12,418 nt of DNA from VFZS01 sp964353255 (GTDB taxonomy: Bacteria > Acidobacteriota > Terriglobia > Bryobacterales > Bryobacteraceae). Where the stretch lies: positions 1 to 12,418 of the forward strand of contig CAYGVJ010000156.1 of the NCBI GenBank assembly GCA_964353255.1. The letters are read 5' to 3'. This document shows, piece by piece, positions 12,332 to 12,418 of the stretch. The notes beneath the pieces are model-generated. The model had not been told where the DNA came from. It was given only the letters and a program-made list of their open reading frames with translations, and did no database searches. The stretch's first letter is position 1. Each line of letters opens with the position of its first letter. Position numbers and translations under genes: made by a program.

Positions 12332-12418
12332 ACTTCCGCAACGCGTACGAACTCAGCACCTTGAGGTAGTTGGCGCGCAGGAAGGCGTTGGGGTGGGCCA
12401 CCGAGCGCTGGCTCATCG
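12330..12418 (-). CDS. C-terminal end of an unidentified protein (runs off the window)
   Basis: A minus-strand frame ends in TAG at 12330-12332 and stays open to the edge: MSQRSVAHPNAFLRANYLKV then LSSYALRK. An ATG at 12416 is in frame, but a 28-residue protein is unlikely, so this is probably the tail of a larger gene. Codon choice looks coding (GC-rich third positions). No family can be named from the visible residues. It is convergent with vapC. Confidence 0.5.
   Translation of the reverse strand, partial: MSQRSVAHPNAFLRANYLKVLSSYALRK

Overview
The window looks like chromosome of a high-GC Acidobacteriota member, probably of the Solibacter/Bryobacter type. This is inferred from the gene mix: a large FtsX/MacB permease of the acidobacterial duplicated orphan permease (ADOP) class, a TonB-dependent receptor with an N-terminal carboxypeptidase-regulatory domain, an ECF sigma factor with a small membrane partner and a DUF4252 protein, and a VapBC pair. 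No rRNA, tRNA, transposase, integrase or CRISPR array is visible.

Positions 9189 down to 108 (minus strand) form one tightly packed run of seven genes. In transcription order they are an ECF sigma factor (8632-9189), a one-TM putative anti-sigma factor (8306-8635, start overlapping the sigma stop), a secreted DUF4252 protein (7721-8287), an ADOP permease (5239-7680), a TonB-dependent receptor (2959-5211), a P-loop ATPase (1688-2920) and a TPR protein with an unusual N-terminal domain (108-1688). The first five fit a sigma-controlled envelope module. The last two look like a separate cassette. An exact 53-bp direct repeat, which is the 3' end of the receptor gene including its last 17 sense codons, occurs at 2961-3013 and again at 54-106, just past the TPR gene. 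The ATPase/TPR pair therefore appears to have entered precisely at the receptor's stop codon, and the receptor terminus is present on both sides.

The cassette is the best candidate for an undescribed system. The ATPase (410 aa, Walker A and B, sensor-like GIPREL, C-terminal winged-helix-like end) overlaps by one base (TAGTG) a TPR protein whose N-terminal ~145 residues look like a nucleotide-binding-like fold without a P-loop, followed by near-identical 40-residue TPR units. This resembles a STAND-type sensor/ATPase split over two genes. No effector domain is visible within the window, and its role as a defence or signalling system is inference.

The plus strand from 9365 carries a secreted multidomain protein of unknown function (9365-11473) behind a clear TATAAT and AGGAG, then VapB (11633-11899) and VapC (11904-12296). 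A degenerate ~100-bp direct repeat (about 75% identical, ungapped) flanks the secreted-protein gene. One copy covers the 5' end and upstream region of the sigma gene (9145-9245); the other lies between the secreted-protein gene and vapB (11469-11569). At the right edge a minus-strand gene enters convergently (stop at 12330), separated from vapC by a small GC-rich hairpin. No gene-free stretch exceeds about 180 bases.
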